Shown here: positions 1 to 5,452 of the stretch, piece after piece | How positions within the stretch are numbered: position 1 is the stretch's first letter | Layout of the letters: each line of letters opens with the position of its first letter | Source of the DNA: JAIRQK01 sp047974135 | GTDB lineage: Bacteria > Campylobacterota > Campylobacteria > Campylobacterales > Campylobacteraceae | NCBI GenBank assembly: GCA_047974135.1 | Contig: JBKECC010000033.1 | Span: 1-5,452 of the forward strand | DNA length: 5,452 bases | Direction of reading: 5' to 3' | Position numbers and translations under genes: made by a program | The notes under the pieces: model-generated | The model's database searches: none | Told to the model about the DNA's origin: nothing | Seen by the model: only the letters and a program-made list of their open reading frames with translations

Positions 1-629
1 CATTTGAATATATAACAAAAAAAGCTTCATTTTATTCAAGAGATTTCTATGTGGAAGAGGGCGTTTTGATACCTCGTCCTGAAACTGAGATTTTGGTTGA
101 TTGTGCAGCTCAAATCATAAAAAAATTAAATGCAAAATATATAGCAGAGATTGGAACTGGAAGTGGAGTTATAAGCATCATGATAGCGCTTCTTTTCGAA
201 GATGTTGAAATAGTTGCGACAGACATTTCAAATGAGGCTATTTTACTGGCAAGAAAAAATGCTATAAAATTTGGAGTTGAAAATAGAGTCGAGTTTGTCC
301 ATACAAGTTATCTTGATGGAGTTGTATTACCGGAAGTTCTTGTATCAAATCCTCCATATATTGCAAAAAGCGAAGCATTAGAAGAACACGTTTTAAATGA
401 ACCGCACACTGCACTTTTTGGTGGTTTAAGAGGCGATGAAATTTTGCGAGATATCATAGATATTTACAATAAAAATAGTGAAATTTTAGCTCTTGCTTGT
501 GAGATGGGTTATGATCAAAAAAGTTCACTTGAAGAGTATTTTAAAGAGTTACATGTAAAGAATTACTCGTTTTATAAAGACTTGGGTGGATTTGACAGAG
601 GATTTAAAATTTTAAGGAGTTTGGTTTGA
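1..629 (+). CDS. prmC: Release factor glutamine methyltransferase PrmC (HemK), 5' end missing
   Basis: PrmC uses S-adenosylmethionine to methylate the glutamine of the GGQ motif in peptide release factors RF1 and RF2, in the cytoplasm. The open frame runs in from the left edge (first full codon at 3) and reads FEYITKKASFYSRDFYVEEG before the family signature PRPETE at 72-89. The GTG at 51 therefore lies inside the gene and is not its start. The SAM-binding loop EIGTGSGV is at 147-170. The catalytic NPPY motif, which holds the target glutamine amide, is at 348-359, followed by IAKSE. About 208 residues are visible. The family usually has about 270-290, so roughly 65-80 N-terminal residues, mainly the helical domain that contacts the release factor, lie outside the window. 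The stop codon overlaps the TTG start of the next gene, which suggests a shared transcript. The motifs are intact and there is no sign of decay. Confidence 0.95.
   Translation, partial: FEYITKKASFYSRDFYVEEGVLIPRPETEILVDCAAQIIKKLNAKYIAEIGTGSGVISIMIALLFEDVEIVATDISNEAILLARKNAIKFGVENRVEFVHTSYLDGVVLPEVLVSNPPYIAKSEALEEHVLNEPHTALFGGLRGDEILRDIIDIYNKNSEILALACEMGYDQKSSLEEYFKELHVKNYSFYKDLGGFDRGFKILRSLV
614..619 (+). promoter_or_regulatory. Ribosome binding site that fixes the TTG start at 626
   Basis: AAGGAG lies inside the end of prmC, 6 bases before TTG at 626-628. No ATG or GTG in this frame is as well placed: the first in-frame ATG is at about 794, deep inside the protein and past the first membrane segment. 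The strong site therefore supports the TTG start. Confidence 0.8.
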
Positions 630-1111
630 AAAAAACAGCATTACAGAAAAATATTTTTGCAGCATATCTACTTTTTATAGGTATTTTAGTTGGAGTTGAA
701 CTCTCTGTTGGTGCATTGGTTGCACCAGTTATATTTTATCCAACTTCGTTTTTAGGGGAGGGTGTTTTAACACATTTTCAAAGTGGAATTCTCATGACAC
801 AAATATTTTTAAGATTTAACCTTTTACTTATGGTGATAACGCTATTTTTACTTTCTTTTGAAGTTTACATATATTTCTCAAAAAGATTTGATTTTATAGG
901 TGCTGTATTTCTTTTTATTGCGTTGGTTGGTTCACTTTTGTTTGTTTTATATTTTACTCCTTATATCGTTGATGCTCAAAAATTAGGAGCTGCTGCAACC
1001 GCAAGCGAAGAGTTTAGAAATATACACAAGGCAAGTGAACTTGTTATAAAGGTAGTTTTATTTGCTCAGATAGCACTATTTTTTAGAAGAATTTGGGTTG
1101 AATTTAAGTAA
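626..1111 (+). CDS. Small integral membrane protein, DUF4149 type
   Basis: This is a 161-residue protein of unknown function that looks like the DUF4149 (TMEM205-like) family. It has four likely membrane segments at about residues 11-36, 62-84, 89-112 and 137-153. Other features that fit the family are a small-residue and proline pattern near the end of the first helix (SVGALVAPVIF, 27-37) and a conserved-looking FRNIHKASE stretch (130-138) just before the last helix. The start is TTG, supported by AAGGAG 6 bases upstream. TTG overlaps the prmC stop by 4 bases, which points to translational coupling. A hairpin terminator follows the stop after about 11 bases. No enzymatic motif, signal for export or metal site is evident. 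The family call rests on the overall pattern and is not certain; the reality of the gene is well supported by the coupling, the ribosome site and the hydrophobic profile. Confidence 0.85.
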   Translation: MKKTALQKNIFAAYLLFIGILVGVELSVGALVAPVIFYPTSFLGEGVLTHFQSGILMTQIFLRFNLLLMVITLFLLSFEVYIYFSKRFDFIGAVFLFIALVGSLLFVLYFTPYIVDAQKLGAAATASEEFRNIHKASELVIKVVLFAQIALFFRRIWVEFK

Positions 1112-1122
1112 GTAAAAAAAGG

Positions 1123-1166
1123 ATTAAAACGCTTTTGTTGAGGAAAAAGCGTTTTAATTTTTATTT
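1123..1166. terminator. Bidirectional intrinsic terminator between converging genes
   Basis: A 14-base-pair perfect stem (1123-1136 with 1145-1158, core AAAACGCTTTT) closes an 8-base loop. On the plus strand the stem is followed by TTTT, A, TTT (1159-1166). On the minus strand it is followed by CC and a run of seven T (plus-strand A run at 1114-1120). It sits between the stop of the DUF4149-type gene (1111) and the stop of ftsZ (1165). One element can therefore end transcripts from both sides. The stem has only three G-C pairs, which is common in AT-rich Campylobacterota. Confidence 0.88.
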
Positions 1167-2295
1167 AGTCCATTTGATTGCGCATGAAAGTAGGTATGTC
1201 TAGTATATCATCAGAGTTATCAAGTCCACCACTAACTTTTCTCAATTTTAAAACTCTATCTCTCTTATTTAAAGATTCTACAGGCATTGTCTCTTTTTTG
1301 ATATCTTTTATATCATCAAGTTTGTTATCAAAACCAGTCGCAACGATAGTTACACGAACTCCATTATCTGTCATAGTATCTATAGTTGTTGTGCCAAAGA
1401 TAACGTGAGCATCTTCATCAGCAGCATCTTCAATAATGTTCATAGCTTCACTTATATCACTAAGTGGACACTCAGGGCTTACTTGGAAATGCACTAACAC
1501 ACCAAGCGCACCATTGATTGTCATGTTATCTAAAAGTGGAGACTCAATAGCATTTTTAACAGCTTCAGCAGCTGCACCTTGGCCTGAACTTTCCCCAACA
1601 CCCATCAAAGCCATTCCCCTATGGCTCATAACGGTTTTCACATCTGCGAAGTCCAGGTTTATGTCACTATTTCCAGTTGATAGAACTACACTACTCATTC
1701 CACAAACTGCACGAGATAGCACATTATCCACAATCTTAAAAGCTTCTTTAATGCCTAGATTTTTATCAACAATTGCTAAGAGTTTATCGTTTGGTATAAC
1801 AACTATAGAATCACTCTCTTTTTTTAATTCAGCAAGACCGGTATCAGCAAGTTTTGTTCTTTTTCTTCCTTCAAATGAGAAAGGTTTTGTAACAACAGAA
1901 ACTGTTAATGCACCAATCTCTTTTGCTGCTTGAGCAACTATAGGAGCGGCACCTGTTCCAGTTCCACCACCAAAACCAGCAGCGATAAATACTATATCTG
2001 AATGTTCTAACGCACTTTTAATCTCTTCATAACTCTCTAGTGCTGCTTCTCTTCCAATATCTGGAACCATTCCAGCACCAAGACCTTTAGTCTTTTTCTC
2101 ACCAAGTTGAATTTTTGTTGTTGCTTTAGATGTCTCAAGGGCTTGTGCATCAGTGTTTGCAGCTATTAAATCAATACCAGCAACACCTTCACGAACCATG
2201 TGGTTTATCATGTTTCCACCACCACCACCAACACCTACAACTTTTATCTTTGCTCCATAAACGTGCTTTGATTCCTCAACTTTAAAGCCATTCAT
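1165..2295 (-). CDS. ftsZ: Cell division protein FtsZ
   Basis: FtsZ is the tubulin-like GTPase that polymerises into the cytoplasmic division ring. At 376 residues it is close to the E. coli length (383). The nucleotide-binding start GVGGGGGN is at residues 21-28. The tubulin signature GGGTGTG is at 109-115, with AAP following. The T7 synergy loop NLDFAD is at 213-218, with both acidic residues (D215, D218) that complete GTP hydrolysis in the next subunit. The globular part ends near residue 322. A short charged linker of about 40 residues follows, then the conserved C-terminal peptide DILDIPTFMRNQ (363-374), the docking site for FtsA and other partners. ATG start with GGAG 8 bases upstream (plus-strand 2304-2307). 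It lies 15 bases after ftsA, is almost surely co-transcribed with it, and ends at the shared terminator. No residue expected to be essential is missing. Confidence 0.98.
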   Translation of the reverse strand: MNGFKVEESKHVYGAKIKVVGVGGGGGNMINHMVREGVAGIDLIAANTDAQALETSKATTKIQLGEKKTKGLGAGMVPDIGREAALESYEEIKSALEHSDIVFIAAGFGGGTGTGAAPIVAQAAKEIGALTVSVVTKPFSFEGRKRTKLADTGLAELKKESDSIVVIPNDKLLAIVDKNLGIKEAFKIVDNVLSRAVCGMSSVVLSTGNSDINLDFADVKTVMSHRGMALMGVGESSGQGAAAEAVKNAIESPLLDNMTINGALGVLVHFQVSPECPLSDISEAMNIIEDAADEDAHVIFGTTTIDTMTDNGVRVTIVATGFDNKLDDIKDIKKETMPVESLNKRDRVLKLRKVSGGLDNSDDILDIPTFMRNQMD

Positions 2296-2310
2296 CTTAT
2301 TTTCTCCAAT

Positions 2311-3681
2311 TTAAAATAGTTGTGTTAAACGATGCCAAAATCTCTTAAAGAAGTTAGTAATATTACTCTCATCTTCTATTTTGGCAATTGCCGATAACTT
2401 CTCTCTTGCAAGCAACATGTCATTTTTATCTGTCATTAATAGATCTTCTTCTTCACCATTTTCTGTGTTAGAAGTTTTTTCATTTTTGCTAGGTTCTATT
2501 ATCTCATCTTTATATCTTAACTTTTTATTTGAGTCTATTTCATATGGGGTAAAGTGTCCACCACCATACATCACTAAACCAACCGCTGTCGAATATCCAG
2601 GATCTCTTAAAACTTCAAATAATCCTTCCATCTCTGTAGGTTTTGCAAGTCTAACAGGTAAGTTATCAAAAACCGCACTTGCTAAATCTCTAATTCCATC
2701 AAGTTTTGTTAGTCCACCAGTTAGTACAATGCCTGCACCTATTTTATCTTTATATCCGCTATCTTCTAGAGATTTTGCTAAAATCATCAAAGTCTCTTCA
2801 ACTCTTGCATATATAACATTTGAGACGATTTCAAGCGATACTTCGTGGGTTGAGTTTTCATCTCCTGTTATAGGAAGAACAATCAAATCACTTTTATTAT
2901 TTTGTAAAGAACCATGTTCTATTTTTACTTTTTCGGCTGAACTTATAGGCGTGTGAAGTGCCATAGATAAGTCATTTGTTATATTGTTTGAACCAACTCC
3001 AAGAAAATCATTGTATCTTATAGAGTTTCCTATATGAATTGCCATATTGCAAGTTGCCCCACCAGCATCAATTACAGCTACTCCAAGCTCCCTTTCATCC
3101 CTGTTTAAAACAGCTATACTTGAAGAGTATGCTGTTAGAACAATGTTATCTATCTCAATACCAGCAGCTCTAATAGCTTTTTTTAAGTTATTTAGAGGAG
3201 ATTTTTGCACTGTTATGATGTGAGCTTGAACTTCAAGTCTGCTTCCATTCATACCAAGTGGATCTTCTATAGCTTCTTGGTCATCAACTTTGAAGTTAAA
3301 AGGTAAAATATGAAGTTTTTCATACTCTTGTGGTATGTTTGCATTGTGATCAGCCATCTGCATAACACGGTTAATCTCTCTTATGCCGATATCACGGCTT
3401 GGAATGTTTACAACTCCACTACTATTTATACTTTTTACATGTGAGCCAGAAATAGAGATAATCACTTTATCAAACTGCGTTCCTGCTACTCTTTTTGCAT
3501 CATTTAGTGCATTTTTGATGGATTTTGCAGCATAATCGATATTTGTTACAATACCTTTTTTTAATCCTTCAGATTTAGAAACTCCAACTCCAAGAATTTT
3601 TATGCCATTATCATCTTTTTGAGCTATAACAGCGCATATTTTAGTAGAGCCTATATCGATACCTAAAATAATTGTGCTCAC
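2311..3681 (-). CDS. ftsA: Cell division protein FtsA, membrane tether of FtsZ
   Basis: FtsA is an actin-fold ATP-binding protein that links FtsZ filaments to the inner membrane and helps recruit later division proteins. Of 456 residues, the first motif is phosphate-1, DIGSTK (9-14). The 1C-type insertion seen in FtsA covers roughly 85-165. The phosphate-2 region is VIDAGGATCN (203-212), which keeps D and GG but differs from the usual DIGGGTTD form. The adenosine motif LTGGLTKLDGI is at 320-330. A charged, low-complexity linker (about 381-437) precedes an aromatic and basic amphipathic helix (FFKRFWHRLTQLF, 444-456) that fits the membrane-targeting helix. The protein is about 36 residues longer than E. 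coli FtsA, mostly through this linker. The start is GTG at 3681-3679 with AAAGGA 7 bases upstream; that site shares bases with the stop of the gene before it. The 11-base gap upstream and 15-base gap to ftsZ make one operon. Confidence 0.96.
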   Translation of the reverse strand: MSTIILGIDIGSTKICAVIAQKDDNGIKILGVGVSKSEGLKKGIVTNIDYAAKSIKNALNDAKRVAGTQFDKVIISISGSHVKSINSSGVVNIPSRDIGIREINRVMQMADHNANIPQEYEKLHILPFNFKVDDQEAIEDPLGMNGSRLEVQAHIITVQKSPLNNLKKAIRAAGIEIDNIVLTAYSSSIAVLNRDERELGVAVIDAGGATCNMAIHIGNSIRYNDFLGVGSNNITNDLSMALHTPISSAEKVKIEHGSLQNNKSDLIVLPITGDENSTHEVSLEIVSNVIYARVEETLMILAKSLEDSGYKDKIGAGIVLTGGLTKLDGIRDLASAVFDNLPVRLAKPTEMEGLFEVLRDPGYSTAVGLVMYGGGHFTPYEIDSNKKLRYKDEIIEPSKNEKTSNTENGEEEDLLMTDKNDMLLAREKLSAIAKIEDESNITNFFKRFWHRLTQLF

Positions 3682-3688
3682 TATACTA

Positions 3689-3694
3689 TCCTTT
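3689..3694 (-). promoter_or_regulatory. Ribosome binding site for the GTG start of ftsA
   Basis: On the minus strand the sequence reads TAAAGGA, so the stop codon TAA of the upstream chaperone gene partly overlaps the Shine-Dalgarno AAAGGA. The GTG start follows after 7 bases. This arrangement lets ribosomes that finish the chaperone gene feed ftsA. It supports GTG at 3681 as the start, together with the immediate family motif ILGIDIGSTK. Confidence 0.7.
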
Positions 3695-5144
3695 AAATAT
3701 ATTGCTCAATTTTGTATTGAGCTCTTAGTTTGATGATTAAGTTTTCTAAAACCTCACTATTTTTTATTCTCTCAACATTGTAATTTAACAAATCTATATT
3801 TTCTTTTATCTCTTCTTCACTTGGAAATTTTTGATCAGTTATAGCATAAAGAATAGCTTCTTTTTGTGTTAACATAAAACCTTTTTTATCTTTAGAGCCA
3901 AAAATCTTTTGTACTAGCTGAGTACTCTCTTGTTCACTCAAAGTTCCAATGTTTTTACTATTTTTAGTTATAAAACCGATATCGTTTCCACTAAAGACAG
4001 AGAGTCTTGATTCTGCAACTTGAGTTAAGAGTTGAACTCTTTTTTGCTCTTTAAGCTCAGCTATAACTTGTTTATAAGAATCTTCATAACTTTTTGGAGT
4101 TGGAAAATTGATTTTTGTTAGTTTTAAAATTTCATAACCATTATCTTTTTTAATTGGTCTTAATACATCACCAACAGAAACTGTTTGAAATTCTGCTACG
4201 TTATAATCAGGTGTTGACTCTTTTATGGTTACACTTGAAGTAGCGTTTAATTCACCTTTTTTAAAGTTTAAAAAAGCTGTTAGAGCATCTGAATTTGCAT
4301 TTTCTAATCTCAAATCCTTCTCAATTAAAGGTTTTGCCACTTCAAAATCAAGTATTTTTTCATCAACATCTTTGTAAAGGTACTTTGTTTTTTCATAATG
4401 AGCTTTTATATCATCTTCGCTTAACTCTTTTGTTGAAGCTGGAACAAATATTTTGTCAAACTCATAACTTTTTTCTGTCAAATAGCTTGCTTGTTTTCCT
4501 TGCCAAAAAGTTTTTGCTTCTTCGTCTGTGATTTTTATATCTTTTTCATCTATGGCTATTCTAGAGATAGAAACTCTATCTTTAAGTAGTAGTGCAGCTC
4601 CAATGGCATCAACTTCACCAGGAAGTGCAGGCAGATATGTAATACTTATAACTCTGTTTAAAAGAATCTGTTTTTTCAATGAATTTTCATATGCTGAAGG
4701 TTCAATTCTGTTTTGTCTTAGGATATTTAAATATAACTCTTTATCAAACACGCCTTTGTCGTTTTTGAACTCCGGAGTATTTAAGAGATAATCAACAACA
4801 TCACTATCAACAACGCTTAAACCAAGGCTATCAGCGAAGTTATAAAGAAGAGCTTCGTTTATCAAGTTATTTACAACCAAACTTCTTAATCCAAACTGCT
4901 CAGCCATCTCTTGTGTTAGTTGACCACCAAAATTTTCCATATTGATTCTATTAAAAGTGCTTTGATAAGATTGTTGATAATCCTCTACAGAAACTAATCT
5001 ATCACCAACTTTTGCAATACTTGAGCTTTTTTTTGAAAAATCAAGCGAGCCCCATCCAACAAAACCAGCACCAACGAAAGCGATAACACTAACCCAAATT
5101 GTTATTATTAAATATTTTTTGTGGTATTGCATCCAAGTTAACAT
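3693..5144 (-). CDS. Membrane-anchored SurA_N/PpiD-like periplasmic chaperone (annotated family: peptidylprolyl isomerase)
   Basis: Predicted to be anchored in the inner membrane with its bulk in the periplasm, assisting folding of exported proteins. Numbered from the preferred start (483 residues), a short basic tail (HKK, 8-10) precedes one membrane helix at about 11-32. A SurA_N-type chaperone region follows, with the typical opening SIAKVGDRLVSVEDYQQSYQ (42-61), and runs to about 170. In PpiD a parvulin PPIase domain would come next. Here the HIL and GG-LG signatures of parvulins are not found, and only a stretch like the end of that fold (VGDVLRPIKKDNGYEILKL, 325-343) is seen. With E. 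coli PpiD at 623 residues, the shorter length fits loss of the domain. The ATG at 5144 is chosen because AAGGA lies 8 bases before it; an ATG at 5153 would give 486 residues but overlaps that site. It heads the ftsA-ftsZ operon, as do its counterparts in Campylobacter and Helicobacter. Isomerase activity is doubtful. Confidence 0.88.
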   Translation of the reverse strand: MLTWMQYHKKYLIITIWVSVIAFVGAGFVGWGSLDFSKKSSSIAKVGDRLVSVEDYQQSYQSTFNRINMENFGGQLTQEMAEQFGLRSLVVNNLINEALLYNFADSLGLSVVDSDVVDYLLNTPEFKNDKGVFDKELYLNILRQNRIEPSAYENSLKKQILLNRVISITYLPALPGEVDAIGAALLLKDRVSISRIAIDEKDIKITDEEAKTFWQGKQASYLTEKSYEFDKIFVPASTKELSEDDIKAHYEKTKYLYKDVDEKILDFEVAKPLIEKDLRLENANSDALTAFLNFKKGELNATSSVTIKESTPDYNVAEFQTVSVGDVLRPIKKDNGYEILKLTKINFPTPKSYEDSYKQVIAELKEQKRVQLLTQVAESRLSVFSGNDIGFITKNSKNIGTLSEQESTQLVQKIFGSKDKKGFMLTQKEAILYAITDQKFPSEEEIKENIDLLNYNVERIKNSEVLENLIIKLRAQYKIEQYI

Positions 5145-5152
5145 ACATTTCA

Positions 5153-5157
5153 TCCTT
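5153..5157 (-). promoter_or_regulatory. Ribosome binding site that decides the chaperone start
   Basis: The minus strand reads AAGGATGAAATGTATG. AAGGA (plus-strand 5153-5157) is 8 bases from the ATG at 5144-5142 but runs into the ATG at 5153-5151. Spacing favours the inner ATG, giving a protein that begins MLTWMQYHKKYL. Confidence 0.7.
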
Positions 5158-5182
5158 ATTTTATAACAATAAATCTGTTAGG

Positions 5183-5188
5183 ATTTTA
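5183..5188 (-). promoter_or_regulatory. Candidate -10 element for the chaperone-ftsA-ftsZ operon
   Basis: On the minus strand TGTAAAAT contains TAAAAT, one mismatch from TATAAT, with a TG just before it. It is about 40 bases before the chosen start codon, giving a leader of about 30 bases. No convincing -35 is visible, which is usual for Campylobacterota sigma-70 promoters. In DNA this AT-rich such matches arise by chance, so the call is tentative. Confidence 0.3.
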
Positions 5189-5247
5189 CAATTAAAAGTG
5201 TTTAATATAACTTAAAATAGGCTTTTATAACAAATTTTTTTCACTTT

Positions 5248-5275
5248 TTTGTTACTTTGTTAGTGATTTTGTTAG
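5248..5275 (+). repeat. Three short direct repeats TTTGTTA(C/G)
   Basis: Copies start at 5248, 5256 and 5268. The first two are in tandem with an 8-base period and the third is shifted by 4 extra bases (TGAT). They are followed at once by the 12-base palindrome at 5276-5287. The cluster could be a protein-binding site, but the words are short and AT-rich, so chance is possible. Confidence 0.4.
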
Positions 5276-5409
5276 TTTACATGTAAAAGCTATATCTTTT
5301 CGCTTTTTGAAAGCAGTAAAACCTTAAAACTATTTTCTATCAAAGCGACTGTTTTAGATAAGTTATTTATATCTCTGTTGTTAGCATAAAAACCGATAAC
5401 TTTTATTAC

Positions 5410-5417
5410 TATAAAAT
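5410..5417 (+). promoter_or_regulatory. Candidate -10 element reading rightwards
   Basis: TATAAAAT on the plus strand could be the -10 of a divergent gene beyond the right edge. No clear -35 is seen and no start codon with a ribosome site appears in the remaining 35 bases. The overlapping minus-strand match TATAGT (5408-5413) is an equally weak candidate for a distal promoter of the chaperone operon. Confidence 0.2.
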
Positions 5418-5452
5418 TTGTTTAATTATCTAAAAGGTATATACAAATTTCT

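Larger units (their letters stand above)
5154..5452. other. AT-rich intergenic region without a supported gene
   Basis: This stretch upstream of the chaperone operon has no open frame with a start codon and ribosome site. It holds the tentative promoter elements listed separately, three copies of TTTGTTA (5248-5254, 5256-5262, 5268-5274), the palindrome TTTACATGTAAA (5276-5287), and a small GCTTT/AAAGC hairpin (5302-5314) too weak to be a terminator. It also holds a minus-strand open stretch of 43 codons (5290-5421) that lacks a start codon near its beginning. It most likely serves as the regulatory region of the operon and possibly of a gene to the right. No tRNA, riboswitch or insertion-sequence end was recognised. 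Confidence 0.6.

Noticed and set aside
51..629. A complete prmC-like gene beginning at the GTG at 51
   Set aside because: The frame is open to the left edge and encodes conserved PrmC residues (FEYIT...FY.RDFYVEEG) upstream of the GTG, so the gene is cut by the window boundary.
1178..1933. Two plus-strand open frames (1178-1408 and 1436-1933) inside ftsZ
   Set aside because: They are antisense to strongly conserved FtsZ motifs, are S/L/T-rich, and have no ribosome site or recognisable domain.
2381..2956. Plus-strand 191-codon open frame inside ftsA
   Set aside because: It is the antisense of the FtsA coding frame, with serine- and leucine-rich composition typical of such shadows and no family motif.
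4295..4791. Two plus-strand open frames inside the chaperone gene
   Set aside because: They are antisense to a well supported protein, with no ribosome site and no domain.
5153..5168. TATAAAAT directly before the chaperone start (minus strand) as the -10 element
   Set aside because: It lies so close to the start codon that the transcript would begin within or after the ribosome binding site.
5302..5314. Hairpin GCTTT-TTG-AAAGC as a terminator
   Set aside because: The five-pair stem with only two G-C pairs has no T run on either side and no gene ending just before it.
5154..5452. tRNA, riboswitch, CRISPR repeat or insertion-sequence end in the right intergenic region
   Set aside because: No cloverleaf, conserved aptamer pattern, regularly spaced long repeats, or terminal inverted repeats with target duplication were seen.

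Overview
The window is ordinary housekeeping DNA from an AT-rich bacterium, most likely a member of the Campylobacterota close to Sulfurimonas. The basis is the low GC content, the heavy use of ATA, AGA and AAA/TTA codons, the style of the FtsZ and FtsA proteins, and the gene order membrane-anchored SurA/PpiD-like protein - ftsA - ftsZ. That order is known from Campylobacter and Helicobacter. The genus is an inference; the phylum-level assignment is fairly secure.

Left arm, plus strand, 1-1111: the 3' three quarters of prmC (release-factor glutamine methyltransferase) enters from the left edge. It overlaps by 4 bases a small four-helix membrane protein of the DUF4149 type that starts at TTG behind a strong ribosome binding site. 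A long, nearly symmetrical hairpin at 1123-1158, with T-rich tails on both sides, ends this unit and the converging ftsZ unit.

Right arm, minus strand, 1165-5144: a compact three-gene operon read from right to left. It comprises a PpiD/SurA_N-type periplasmic chaperone with one N-terminal membrane anchor, then ftsA (GTG start, 11-base gap), then ftsZ (15-base gap). FtsZ makes the division ring and its C-terminal peptide binds FtsA, which attaches to the membrane through its amphipathic C-terminal helix. The chaperone is expected to fold envelope proteins, which would link envelope assembly to division only by co-expression. The usual ftsQ, murC/ddl and lpxC neighbours of the dcw cluster are not seen next to ftsA and ftsZ here.

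Right edge, 5145-5452: about 300 AT-rich bases without a convincing gene. They contain candidate promoter elements, three copies of TTTGTTA, a 12-base palindrome and a 43-codon open stretch that may be a gene remnant. No mobile element, CRISPR array, RNA gene or undescribed multi-gene system is visible. The most useful oddities are the apparent loss of the parvulin domain from the chaperone and the non-canonical phosphate-2 motif in FtsA.
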